From Streptococcus sp. LQJ-218 (GTDB lineage Bacteria > Bacillota > Bacilli > Lactobacillales > Streptococcaceae): a stretch of 51,693 bases of DNA. The position numbers were made by a program, and so were the translations under genes. This document shows positions 18,836-25,989 of the stretch, piece after piece (the stretch's first letter is position 1; each line of letters opens with the position of its first letter). Under the pieces are notes generated by a model that was not told the DNA's origin, did no database searches, and saw nothing but the letters and a program-made list of their open reading frames with translations. The stretch lies in contig NZ_QQRU01000011.1 in the NCBI RefSeq assembly GCF_003428885.1, forward strand, positions 1 to 51,693, in the 5' to 3' direction.

Positions 18836-19867
18836 GTGAATAGTAAAACAATATTAAGCGACCACTTGGATGCCTGCTATGCCGTTGCAAGGTTGACCGA
18901 TAGCGCTAACGACTATCTTTTGGTGGCTTCGGAGACCGAAAATGCCTGCTTAGCCTATGATGTCAATCGTGACTTCGCAAGGACGGTGGTTTGGAGCGAG
19001 GTTGGTGGCACCATGTCCATTATCCAAGTGCCAGGGACGCTGGATTTCTTGGCAACACAGCGTTTTTATCCTGGTTTTGATGCCAAGGATTGCCGGATTG
19101 TTCACGGACAGTTCGAGAGCGAGGGCAAGTGGACAATCACGGAAGTGGGGGCTTTTCCTTATCTGCATCGATTTGATTTAGTTGACAATGAGCGTGGAGC
19201 TATTCTTTTTATCGGTTGTACGATTGCTAATTCCAAGCAGTTTGTCGAGGACTGGTCGGATGACGGGAAAATTTTTGTCGGTCATTTTGATAAACAGCTA
19301 AGGCAGCTGACAAATGTAGAAGAATTGCCACTTCGGCTCAAAAAAAATCACGGTTACTATCCTGTTCACGCGGAGCATTACTCGCTTATCACAGCGGTGG
19401 AAGGGATTTATCGTTTGGTCTATCCGCAGGGTGTGTCTGACTGGACTTTGACCCAGCTCTTTGATGAAGAAACGAGCGATATTGTGCAGTTGGACATGGA
19501 CGGTGACGGTCGTCTGGAAAATATGATTATCCAGGCTTTCCATGGCGATAGCTTGAGAATTTTGTCAGAAGATTTTAAGGAGGAATTATTTGCCTATCCA
19601 GAAGCGACGCCTTTTGGGCACGCTATCTGGTCGGGGACTTTGCTCGGTCAGCCAACCTTTGTCTTTGGCTGGCGCTCAGGTAAGAAGCACTTGCTTGCTT
19701 TTACCTATGAAAATGGACGTTTTCTGGAACACATGATTGCTCCAGAAGTTGCTTCTAGCAACTGTTTGGCTTTTGAAAAAGCTGGAAAATCCTATATCTT
19801 TTCGGCGAATAATGGGAAAAATACAGTTGCTCTTTACGAACTACAAAAGGAGGAAAAGAATGCCTAA
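18836..19867 (+). CDS. Unrecognised beta-propeller-like protein, first gene of the sugar operon
   Basis: A 343-residue protein starting at GTG, 6 bases after AAAGGAG. It has no signal peptide or membrane segment, so it is probably cytosolic. It is beta-rich with repeated aromatic strands (YLLVASETENACLAYDVN, HRFDLVDNERGAILFIGC, KHLLAFTYENGRFLEHMI), suggesting a propeller of several blades. LDMDGDGRLENMII resembles a calcium-binding FG-GAP/VCBS loop. I do not recognise a catalytic motif. Its place in the operon suggests a role on the sugar or lactone substrate, but this is inference. It overlaps the next gene by 8 bp. Confidence 0.65.
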   Translation: MNSKTILSDHLDACYAVARLTDSANDYLLVASETENACLAYDVNRDFARTVVWSEVGGTMSIIQVPGTLDFLATQRFYPGFDAKDCRIVHGQFESEGKWTITEVGAFPYLHRFDLVDNERGAILFIGCTIANSKQFVEDWSDDGKIFVGHFDKQLRQLTNVEELPLRLKKNHGYYPVHAEHYSLITAVEGIYRLVYPQGVSDWTLTQLFDEETSDIVQLDMDGDGRLENMIIQAFHGDSLRILSEDFKEELFAYPEATPFGHAIWSGTLLGQPTFVFGWRSGKKHLLAFTYENGRFLEHMIAPEVASSNCLAFEKAGKSYIFSANNGKNTVALYELQKEEKNA

Positions 19868-20816
19868 GAAGAAAGTTCTTGTGACGGGAATTGTGCCTAA
19901 GGAAGGCTTGGTCAAGCTAATGGAAAAGTACGATGTGACCTACTCAGACGGGGAGCCGTTTTCACGCGACTATGTGCTGGAACACTTGCCTGAGTACGAC
20001 GCTTGGCTCTTAATGGGGCAAAAAGGGGACAAGGAAATGATCGATGCGGGGAAAAACTTGCAAATCATCTCTCTTAATGCGGTTGGTTTTGACCATGTGG
20101 ACATCGAATACGCCAAACAAAAAGGGATTGTGGTCTCCAATTCGCCGCAAGCCGTGCGGGTACCGACAGCTGAAATGACTTTTGCCCTTCTCTTAGCCAC
20201 TACCAAACGTTTAGCCTTCTATGACAAGATTGTCCGTACAGGAAACTGGATTGACCCGAGCGAAAGACGCTATCAAGGGCTGACACTTGAGGGCGCAACG
20301 CTTGGTATCTACGGTATGGGGCGTATTGGTTCAACTGTGGCTGGCTTTGCCAAAGCTTTTGGGATGAAAGTGCTCTATCACGACCTCTATCGATTGCCAG
20401 AGGAGAGGGAAAAAGAATTGGGCGTTAGCTATGTGGAATTTGATGATTTGGTTGAGAAGGCTGATGTCATTACCATTCATGCTCCGTCTCTACCGTCCAC
20501 TCACCACAAATTTAACAAAGAAGTGTTCAAGAAAATGAAGAACAGAAGCTATCTAATCAATGCAGCTCGTGGTCCGATTGTGTCTGAAGAAGACTTGATT
20601 GAAGCGCTTAAAACTGAAGAGATAGCGGGAGCTGGTTTGGATGTCTTTGAGTTTGAGCCAGAAGTTTCTGAAGAGCTTCGCGCTTTGGACAATGTTATCA
20701 TGGCGCCGCATGCAGGAACGGGAACGATTGAAGGTCGCCGTACCTTGGCAGCAGAAGCCGCAGCGAATATTCTTTCTTTCTTCGAAGGGAACCCTGTCAA
20801 TGTCGTAAACAAATAA
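19860..20816 (+). CDS. D-isomer-specific 2-hydroxyacid dehydrogenase family protein
   Basis: A 318-residue NAD(P)-dependent enzyme of the family including glyoxylate/hydroxypyruvate and 2-ketogluconate reductases. It shows LNAVGFDHVDIEYA, the nucleotide loop LGIYGMGRIGSTVAGFA, the catalytic Arg in INAARGPIVSEEDL, the Glu region AGLDVFEFEPEVS, and the catalytic His in NVIMAPHAGTGT. An Asp-like YHDLY after the Rossmann strand leaves NAD versus NADP open. In this operon it may reduce a keto sugar acid. The start at 19860 has GGAGG upstream and overlaps the propeller gene. Confidence 0.88.
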   Translation: MPKKKVLVTGIVPKEGLVKLMEKYDVTYSDGEPFSRDYVLEHLPEYDAWLLMGQKGDKEMIDAGKNLQIISLNAVGFDHVDIEYAKQKGIVVSNSPQAVRVPTAEMTFALLLATTKRLAFYDKIVRTGNWIDPSERRYQGLTLEGATLGIYGMGRIGSTVAGFAKAFGMKVLYHDLYRLPEEREKELGVSYVEFDDLVEKADVITIHAPSLPSTHHKFNKEVFKKMKNRSYLINAARGPIVSEEDLIEALKTEEIAGAGLDVFEFEPEVSEELRALDNVIMAPHAGTGTIEGRRTLAAEAAANILSFFEGNPVNVVNK

Positions 20817-20839
20817 AATAAAGGAAAAAGGGTAAAACT

Positions 20840-22291
20840 ATGCTAGAAGCCTTACAAAAATTTTTCGATGTTTTTGGTGCAGCAATTGTTGTGCCAGTAA
20901 TGATTTTTATTGTTAGTCTGTTCTTGAAAGTCAGTCCCAAGCGCGCTTTTTTCAGTGCCCTGCGCGCTGGGGTTGGTTTGACAGGATTTGGCTGGATCAT
21001 CTCTGCTTTTACACCGCTGGTAACCAAGTACATCCAGCAAATGGTTGACACGGCAGGGCTCAATTTGCCTATCGTTGACATCGGTTGGCAAACGGGTTCT
21101 CTGACTGCCTTCTCTTCTTCAATCGGTCTGTCCTTCTTCGTTTTTGGTCTGCTGATTGAGTTGCTTCTTTTCCTTTTTGGGATTACGCGGGTCTTTGTAC
21201 CGTCCAATCTCTGGAATAACTTCGGTTACATGATTTGGGGAACAATGGCTTATGCGGCAACAGGAAACTTTATCCTCTCCTTTGCTTTCATGGTCTTTGT
21301 CCTTCTTTACTCACTGATTATGTCAGAAGTGGTAGCAGAGCGTTGGTCAGAATACTACAGAGTCAAAAATGCAACAATCAACTCTATTCACAATATCGAA
21401 ACCTTGATTCCAGCCTTAGTATTGGATCCGCTGTGGAACCTTATCGGTATCAACAAGGTCAAACTCAATCCAGAATCGCTGAAAACCAAGCTGGGAATTT
21501 TCGGAGAACCCATGACTCTCGGTTTCTTGCTGGGGATGATTATCGGGATTCTCGGTAGCTTGAAAAATCTGGCGAGTTTGGAAGCCTGGGGTGGCATTCT
21601 AGGTTTTGCAATGTCACTTGCAGCCGTTATGACCATTTTCCCCTTGATTACAGGCGTGTTTGCAAGCGCTTTCGGACCTCTGGCTGAAGCGGTCGAAAAG
21701 AACAAGAAAAAAGAAAGCGAAGAAGAAGACGGACTGGCAGACAAGAAACGCTGGTTTATCGCAGTGGATGACGGAGTTGGTTTTGGTGAACCTGCCACTA
21801 TCATTGCTGGGCTCATTCTGGTACCAATCATGGTCTTGATTTCCTTGATTTTGCCGGGCAACCGCGCGCTTCCAGTCGTTGACTTGATTGCTATTCCCTT
21901 TATGATTGAAGCCATGATTGCCGTATCAAAAGGAAATATCCTCAAGGCGATCCTAAACGGAATCGTTTGGTTTTCACTGGGACTTTATGCGGCCAGCGCC
22001 CTCGGTCCAATTTATACGGAAGCTGTGCAGCAATATGGATCGGTCTTGCCAGCAGGAGTGGTCTTGATTATGAGTTTCAATCTTTTGGCTCACCCTTTGA
22101 CGGCTCTCGTCTTCTTTGCTTGGATTTCGGGCAATCCGCTTTGGATTGGCGTGACGATTGCTGTTTACCTAGTATCTCTTTTCTTCCTACGGACAAAACG
22201 CGAGTCTATCTACGCTTATTTGCGGAAAATGGCAGATAAAAATAGTGGCTTTGAAGGAAGTAAAGAAAAGATTATGATTAGCGAAGACTAA
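20840..22291 (+). CDS. Galactitol-type PTS permease IIC (EIIC-Gat), without IIA or IIB partners
   Basis: A 483-residue membrane protein with about ten to twelve hydrophobic segments of the GatC/SgcC family, from FFDVFGAAIVVPVMIFIVSL to VAVYLVSLFFLRTKR. A charged cytoplasmic loop lies near residue 290 (KNKKKESEEEDGLADKKR), followed by DDGVGFGEPATIIAG. The family normally works with separate EIIA and EIIB proteins that phosphorylate the sugar during uptake. Neither is encoded in this operon, while a FGGY kinase is. It may therefore move unphosphorylated substrate, or borrow partners encoded elsewhere. Confidence 0.88.
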   Translation: MLEALQKFFDVFGAAIVVPVMIFIVSLFLKVSPKRAFFSALRAGVGLTGFGWIISAFTPLVTKYIQQMVDTAGLNLPIVDIGWQTGSLTAFSSSIGLSFFVFGLLIELLLFLFGITRVFVPSNLWNNFGYMIWGTMAYAATGNFILSFAFMVFVLLYSLIMSEVVAERWSEYYRVKNATINSIHNIETLIPALVLDPLWNLIGINKVKLNPESLKTKLGIFGEPMTLGFLLGMIIGILGSLKNLASLEAWGGILGFAMSLAAVMTIFPLITGVFASAFGPLAEAVEKNKKKESEEEDGLADKKRWFIAVDDGVGFGEPATIIAGLILVPIMVLISLILPGNRALPVVDLIAIPFMIEAMIAVSKGNILKAILNGIVWFSLGLYAASALGPIYTEAVQQYGSVLPAGVVLIMSFNLLAHPLTALVFFAWISGNPLWIGVTIAVYLVSLFFLRTKRESIYAYLRKMADKNSGFEGSKEKIMISED

Positions 22292-22324
22292 TGAATGACA
22301 GATTTGAATTTGGAGGACTGTATC

Positions 22325-23314
22325 ATGAAGAAAATTGACGGACATGCACATATTTTAAATACTATTGCTGGTTTTAATGGCAAGGGCAGACTGAATGCTC
22401 TGGGCAATGGCTATGCCATTTGGGACGACGGCGAATTGATTAAGCTCATTCCAGACGGCTATGGCGACAAGGACTTTACAGCAGAGGCTTTCTTGAAGTA
22501 CATGGATGCCAATGATGTTGAGAAAGCGGTGATTTTGCAAGGCCACTTGAATGGCTATCAAAACTACTATACTCATCTGGCGATTAAGCGCTACCCAGAC
22601 CGCTTTACAGGCGCATTTTCGGTGGATCCATTTGCTGAAAATGCCATGCAGATTGTTCGCCGTCATGTAGAAGAGCTGGGCTTTAGAGCACTCAAATTTG
22701 AAATCAGCCAAGGTGGTGGTATCCACGGCTATCGTGGACAAAAGACGCCTTTCCGCTTGGACAGCGACCCGCATGTCAGCTTGATTTTGAGCTACTTGCT
22801 GGATTATCCAGGCTTCGTTATCACTGTGGACTATGGCAACTTTGACCAAATCAGCCACCAGCCGGATGCTATTGCCAATCTTGCTCGTTTGCACCCAAGC
22901 CTTGACTTTGTTGTCTGTCATTTGTCATTCCCGCATGCAGATACACCAAATCGTCTGCGAGCGGAACTCAGCATGTGGAAAGATTTACCAAACATCTACA
23001 CAGATATTTCTGCTATCCAAGATATTGACCGTCCAGATACTTTCCCATTCCCTAAATCTGAAAAGAATGTTCGGATTGCTAAGGAAGTGCTGGGAGCTAA
23101 GCGCATCATCTGGGGCACAGATTCACCTTGGTCAGCTACTTTTAACACTTATGAAGAGTTGGCAACTTGGCTGGAGCACGTGGATATTTTCACGCCAGAA
23201 GAGTTAGAAGATGTCCTCTATAATAATGCAGAGCGCGTTTACTTTAAGCCGTCGGCTGTTCAAGCAAACCGTGAAGCAGTTGATGCAGCGACTAAGGAAT
23301 TAGGCTTGTACTAA
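22325..23314 (+). CDS. Amidohydrolase-2 family metal-dependent hydrolase (possible lactonase)
   Basis: A 329-residue TIM-barrel protein of the amidohydrolase-2 (PF04909) type. The metal-binding HxH is KIDGHAHIL at residues 7-9, a further His is in VVCHLSFPHAD, and the late catalytic Asp is in IIWGTDSPWSA. Relatives hydrolyse sugar lactones or decarboxylate acids, so a lactonase acting before the dehydrogenase or kinase is plausible but not shown. GGAGG 8 bases before the 22325 ATG decides the start over 22295. A strong hairpin follows. Confidence 0.82.
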   Translation: MKKIDGHAHILNTIAGFNGKGRLNALGNGYAIWDDGELIKLIPDGYGDKDFTAEAFLKYMDANDVEKAVILQGHLNGYQNYYTHLAIKRYPDRFTGAFSVDPFAENAMQIVRRHVEELGFRALKFEISQGGGIHGYRGQKTPFRLDSDPHVSLILSYLLDYPGFVITVDYGNFDQISHQPDAIANLARLHPSLDFVVCHLSFPHADTPNRLRAELSMWKDLPNIYTDISAIQDIDRPDTFPFPKSEKNVRIAKEVLGAKRIIWGTDSPWSATFNTYEELATWLEHVDIFTPEELEDVLYNNAERVYFKPSAVQANREAVDAATKELGLY

Positions 23315-23334
23315 AGCCGCATATGCTTGTTCAT

Positions 23335-23369
23335 AAAGAAGCTGTGAGGCAATCTCAGCTTCTTTTATA
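23335..23369 (+). terminator. Terminator or attenuator between the amidohydrolase and kinase genes
   Basis: AAAGAAGCTG (23335-23344) and CAGCTTCTTT (23356-23365) form a perfect 10-bp stem, extended inside by AG/CT pairs, ending in TTTTAT. It stands within an otherwise co-directional gene run, so it may only lower expression of the downstream genes. Confidence 0.75.
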
Positions 23370-23389
23370 CTTGAAATCGGAGGAGAAAA

Positions 23390-24913
23390 ATGAAATATTT
23401 TTTAAGTATCGATTATGGGGGAACTAATACCAAGGCAATCGTATTTGATGAAGAAGGGCGACAATTAGGGCAGTCTGCTTTTAGTACCAAGAAGATTGAG
23501 GAAAAAGCAGGCTATCGCGAAGTGGATTTGAAAGAGACCTGGCAGGGGATTCGTCAGGCTATGAGGCAAGCTGTCAAAAATGCCCAGCTTAAGGCAGAAG
23601 ACATCAGTGCTCTTGCCTGTATTGGTCATGGGAAAGGCCTCTATCTGCTGGACAAAAATGGTCAGGAATTTACGCGCGGTATCTTGTCTACAGATGAGCG
23701 AGCAGTCGAGTTGGCTCAAGAATTTGAGGAGCGGCTAGACGAAATCTGGGATTTGACGCACCAGCATGTTGCTGCCGTGCAAAATCCCGTTTTGCTTCGC
23801 TGGCTCAAAGAGTATGAACCAGAGATTTACCAGAATATTGGGGCAATTCTGTCGGCCAAGGACTATGTCCGCTTCAAGCTGACTGGGCGTATTCATCAAG
23901 AGATGGGAGATGCTTCGGGCAATCACTGGATTAACTTCCAGACGGGTACTTACGACAAAAGAATTACGGCTTTCTTTGGTATTGAAGAAATGTACGAGGT
24001 TTTGGCGCCTCAAGTGGACTATGCAGAGTTTGTTGGTGGCTTGACCCAAGAAGCTGCCGCAGCAACGGGACTTCTTGCAGGAACGCCTGTGGTTGGTGGT
24101 CTCTTTGATATTGATGCTTGCGCAATTGGCTCTGGCGTCTTAGACGCCAGCACTTTTAGCGTGATTTCAGGCACTTGGAATATCAATACTTATCCCAGTA
24201 AGACGGCAGTCAGCCAAGATAGCGGATTGATGCACTCTTATTTTCCCAATCGTGATTTTTTGATAGAGGCAGGCAGTCCAACTTCGGCGGGCAATTTGGA
24301 TGCTATGATAAAAATGCTAATGATGGAGGAAATCCAACATCTCAAGGGTTCAAAATCCTCTATTTACGATGTACTGGAAGTGTTTTTGCAGGAGACGGAC
24401 GCTTCTTACAGCAAGATTCTCTTTTTCCCTTTTCTTTATGGCAGCAATATCAGCAGAGCTGCTGAGGCTTGTTTCTTTGGTCTGACAACCCAGTCCAGCA
24501 AGTCAGAGATGATTCGGGCGGTTTATGAGGGGATTGTCTATGCGCACAAGCAGCATATCGATGATTTGTTAGCGACGGTTGAGCAAAGACCGCGCGTTTT
24601 GCGTTTGTCAGGCGGTGCGACAAATTCGCCAGCTTGGATGCAGATGTTTGCTGATATTTTAAATATCCCAGTAGAGACGGTTGAAGCGTCAGAATTGGGC
24701 GGTCTGGGCGGCGCCATTGCTTGCTTGCAAGCGGTGGATGATTTGAGTCTAGAAGAAGCTGTCGAAAAAATGGTTCGGGTCAAGGAACGCTTTGAGCCTC
24801 AGGCTAAGGAACATGAGCTTTACCAAAAGAAATATCGTGTTTACCAAAGTTTGCTCGTAGCCATGGAGCCTGCTTGGGCAGAGCTTTGTCAGCTACGGAC
24901 GACATTAGAATAG
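23390..24913 (+). CDS. FGGY-family carbohydrate kinase (L-xylulose kinase-like)
   Basis: A 507-residue sugar kinase with two ATPase-fold halves: FLSIDYGGTNTKAIVFDEEG is the phosphate-1 loop, IGHGKGLYLLD and GGLFDIDACAIGSG are substrate-side regions, SGTWNIN is phosphate 2, and LRLSGGATNSPAWMQMFADI with ELGGLGGAIACLQAV completes the ATP site. FGGY kinases phosphorylate free ketoses or polyols. With UlaE- and UlaF-type epimerases nearby, L-xylulose is the most economical substrate guess, as for LyxK, but the sequence does not decide it. GGAGG precedes the ATG. Confidence 0.88.
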   Translation: MKYFLSIDYGGTNTKAIVFDEEGRQLGQSAFSTKKIEEKAGYREVDLKETWQGIRQAMRQAVKNAQLKAEDISALACIGHGKGLYLLDKNGQEFTRGILSTDERAVELAQEFEERLDEIWDLTHQHVAAVQNPVLLRWLKEYEPEIYQNIGAILSAKDYVRFKLTGRIHQEMGDASGNHWINFQTGTYDKRITAFFGIEEMYEVLAPQVDYAEFVGGLTQEAAAATGLLAGTPVVGGLFDIDACAIGSGVLDASTFSVISGTWNINTYPSKTAVSQDSGLMHSYFPNRDFLIEAGSPTSAGNLDAMIKMLMMEEIQHLKGSKSSIYDVLEVFLQETDASYSKILFFPFLYGSNISRAAEACFFGLTTQSSKSEMIRAVYEGIVYAHKQHIDDLLATVEQRPRVLRLSGGATNSPAWMQMFADILNIPVETVEASELGGLGGAIACLQAVDDLSLEEAVEKMVRVKERFEPQAKEHELYQKKYRVYQSLLVAMEPAWAELCQLRTTLE

Positions 24914-24922
24914 AGGGTTGGG

Positions 24923-25666
24923 ATGAAAATAAAGCAAGAAGAATTGATTATCAACACGATTGCTTTTAAGGAAGAATTAGACAGGGGAGTCAAGCAAGAA
25001 GATTTGCTAGAAAGCGTCAAAAATCTAGGGCTTTCAAGGGTTGAAATTCGGCGAGAGTTTTTAGGGGATATTGATGTAGAGTTAAAAAACATCAGAAAAA
25101 AAGCCGACCAGCTAGGGCTGTCGCTCTTTTACAGTGTCAATGAGGATTTTGTCATAGGAGATAGGGTCAATCCGAAACTTAAGGCTTTGCGGCAGGAAGC
25201 GGAGCTCTTGGGCGCTCCCTTTATCAAATTAAACACGGGCGATGCTAGTCAGATTTCAGTAGCTTCTTTGGCAGAGTTGGCGCCTAGTTTTCAATCATCT
25301 GTCGGACTTAAACTGGAAAATAACCAAGACTCTCTTTATGCCAGTATCAAGAATTGCCGTTTGATGATGAACAAGGTCAGCGCAGCAGATCTGCCTATTG
25401 CTTTCGTCTTTGATCTTGGCAACTGGGCTTGGCTGGGAGAAGATATAGAGCAGGCTTTTGCTAGCTTGGCAGAAGTTACCGATTACCTCCACTGCAAAAA
25501 TTACCGTCATGTAAATGGTCAAGTGGAGATTACTAGTTTATTTGAGGGTGAGTTAGATACTCTTAGCCTCATGAAGCGCTTTAGCCATGTGCGCTATCTT
25601 GCCCTAGAATATCCGACTTCCTTGGAAAGCTTAGAAGCAGACATAGCGCGGCTACTGGAAAAATAA
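24923..25666 (+). CDS. Sugar-phosphate isomerase/epimerase-like TIM-barrel protein
   Basis: A 247-residue protein of the xylose-isomerase-like/AP-endonuclease-2 superfamily, shorter than the usual 270-290 residues. Features are VKNLGLSRVEIRREFLGD, APFIKLNTGDAS, VGLKLENNQ, AFVFDLGNWAWLG, YLHCKNYRHVNGQ and LALEYPTS. Several usual metal ligands are hard to place: KLENN and EYPTS keep Glu, and the Asp is in FDLGN. Substrate is unknown. It lies 9 bp after the kinase gene and ends the operon at a strong bidirectional hairpin. Confidence 0.75.
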   Translation: MKIKQEELIINTIAFKEELDRGVKQEDLLESVKNLGLSRVEIRREFLGDIDVELKNIRKKADQLGLSLFYSVNEDFVIGDRVNPKLKALRQEAELLGAPFIKLNTGDASQISVASLAELAPSFQSSVGLKLENNQDSLYASIKNCRLMMNKVSAADLPIAFVFDLGNWAWLGEDIEQAFASLAEVTDYLHCKNYRHVNGQVEITSLFEGELDTLSLMKRFSHVRYLALEYPTSLESLEADIARLLEK

Positions 25667-25701
25667 AACTGGGATAGGTTCACCTACCTCAGTTTTATGG
25701 T
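25663..25701. terminator. Bidirectional terminator closing the sugar operon
   Basis: ATAAAACTG (25663-25671) and CAGTTTTAT (25690-25698) form a perfect outer stem with GATAGGT/ACCTACC inside. A and T runs on both sides let it serve the operon and the minus-strand acetyltransferase remnant. Confidence 0.8.
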
Positions 25702-25961
25702 TGATAATTGTTTTTGTCTTGGTCAGTGATTGGTCGAATGACGCGGCAAAGAACGCCAGCCACCACAACATTAGCTGGGGTGTCCTTGGTCACGACGCTC
25801 CCTGAGCCAATGACACTATTGTCACCAATCGTCACGCCTTGATTGATATGAACGCCAGCACCTAGCCAGACATTGTCGCCAATCTTAATCGGCTTGGAAT
25901 AGCAACTTCCCTGACTACGCTCCCAAGCATCCAGAGCATGATTGGACGTGTAGAGTCCGAC
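25695..25961 (-). pseudogene. Hexapeptide-repeat O-acetyltransferase (Maa/LacA type), C-terminal remnant
   Basis: Reading the minus strand from about 25961 to the stop at 25695 gives about 88 residues of a left-handed beta-helix acetyltransferase: YTSNHALDAWERSQG, then KPIKIGDNVWLGAGVHIN, GVTIGDNSVIGSGSVVTKD and VVVAGVLCRVIRPI. These are typical of maltose and galactoside O-acetyltransferases. Roughly the first half of the gene is missing and the frame is not open from a start codon. It lies against the start of the BglG-type gene, so the junction near 25960 marks a deletion or insertion boundary. Confidence 0.85.
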
Positions 25962-25989
25962 GCGCGGTCAAAAAAGGAAAGAAAAGCAA

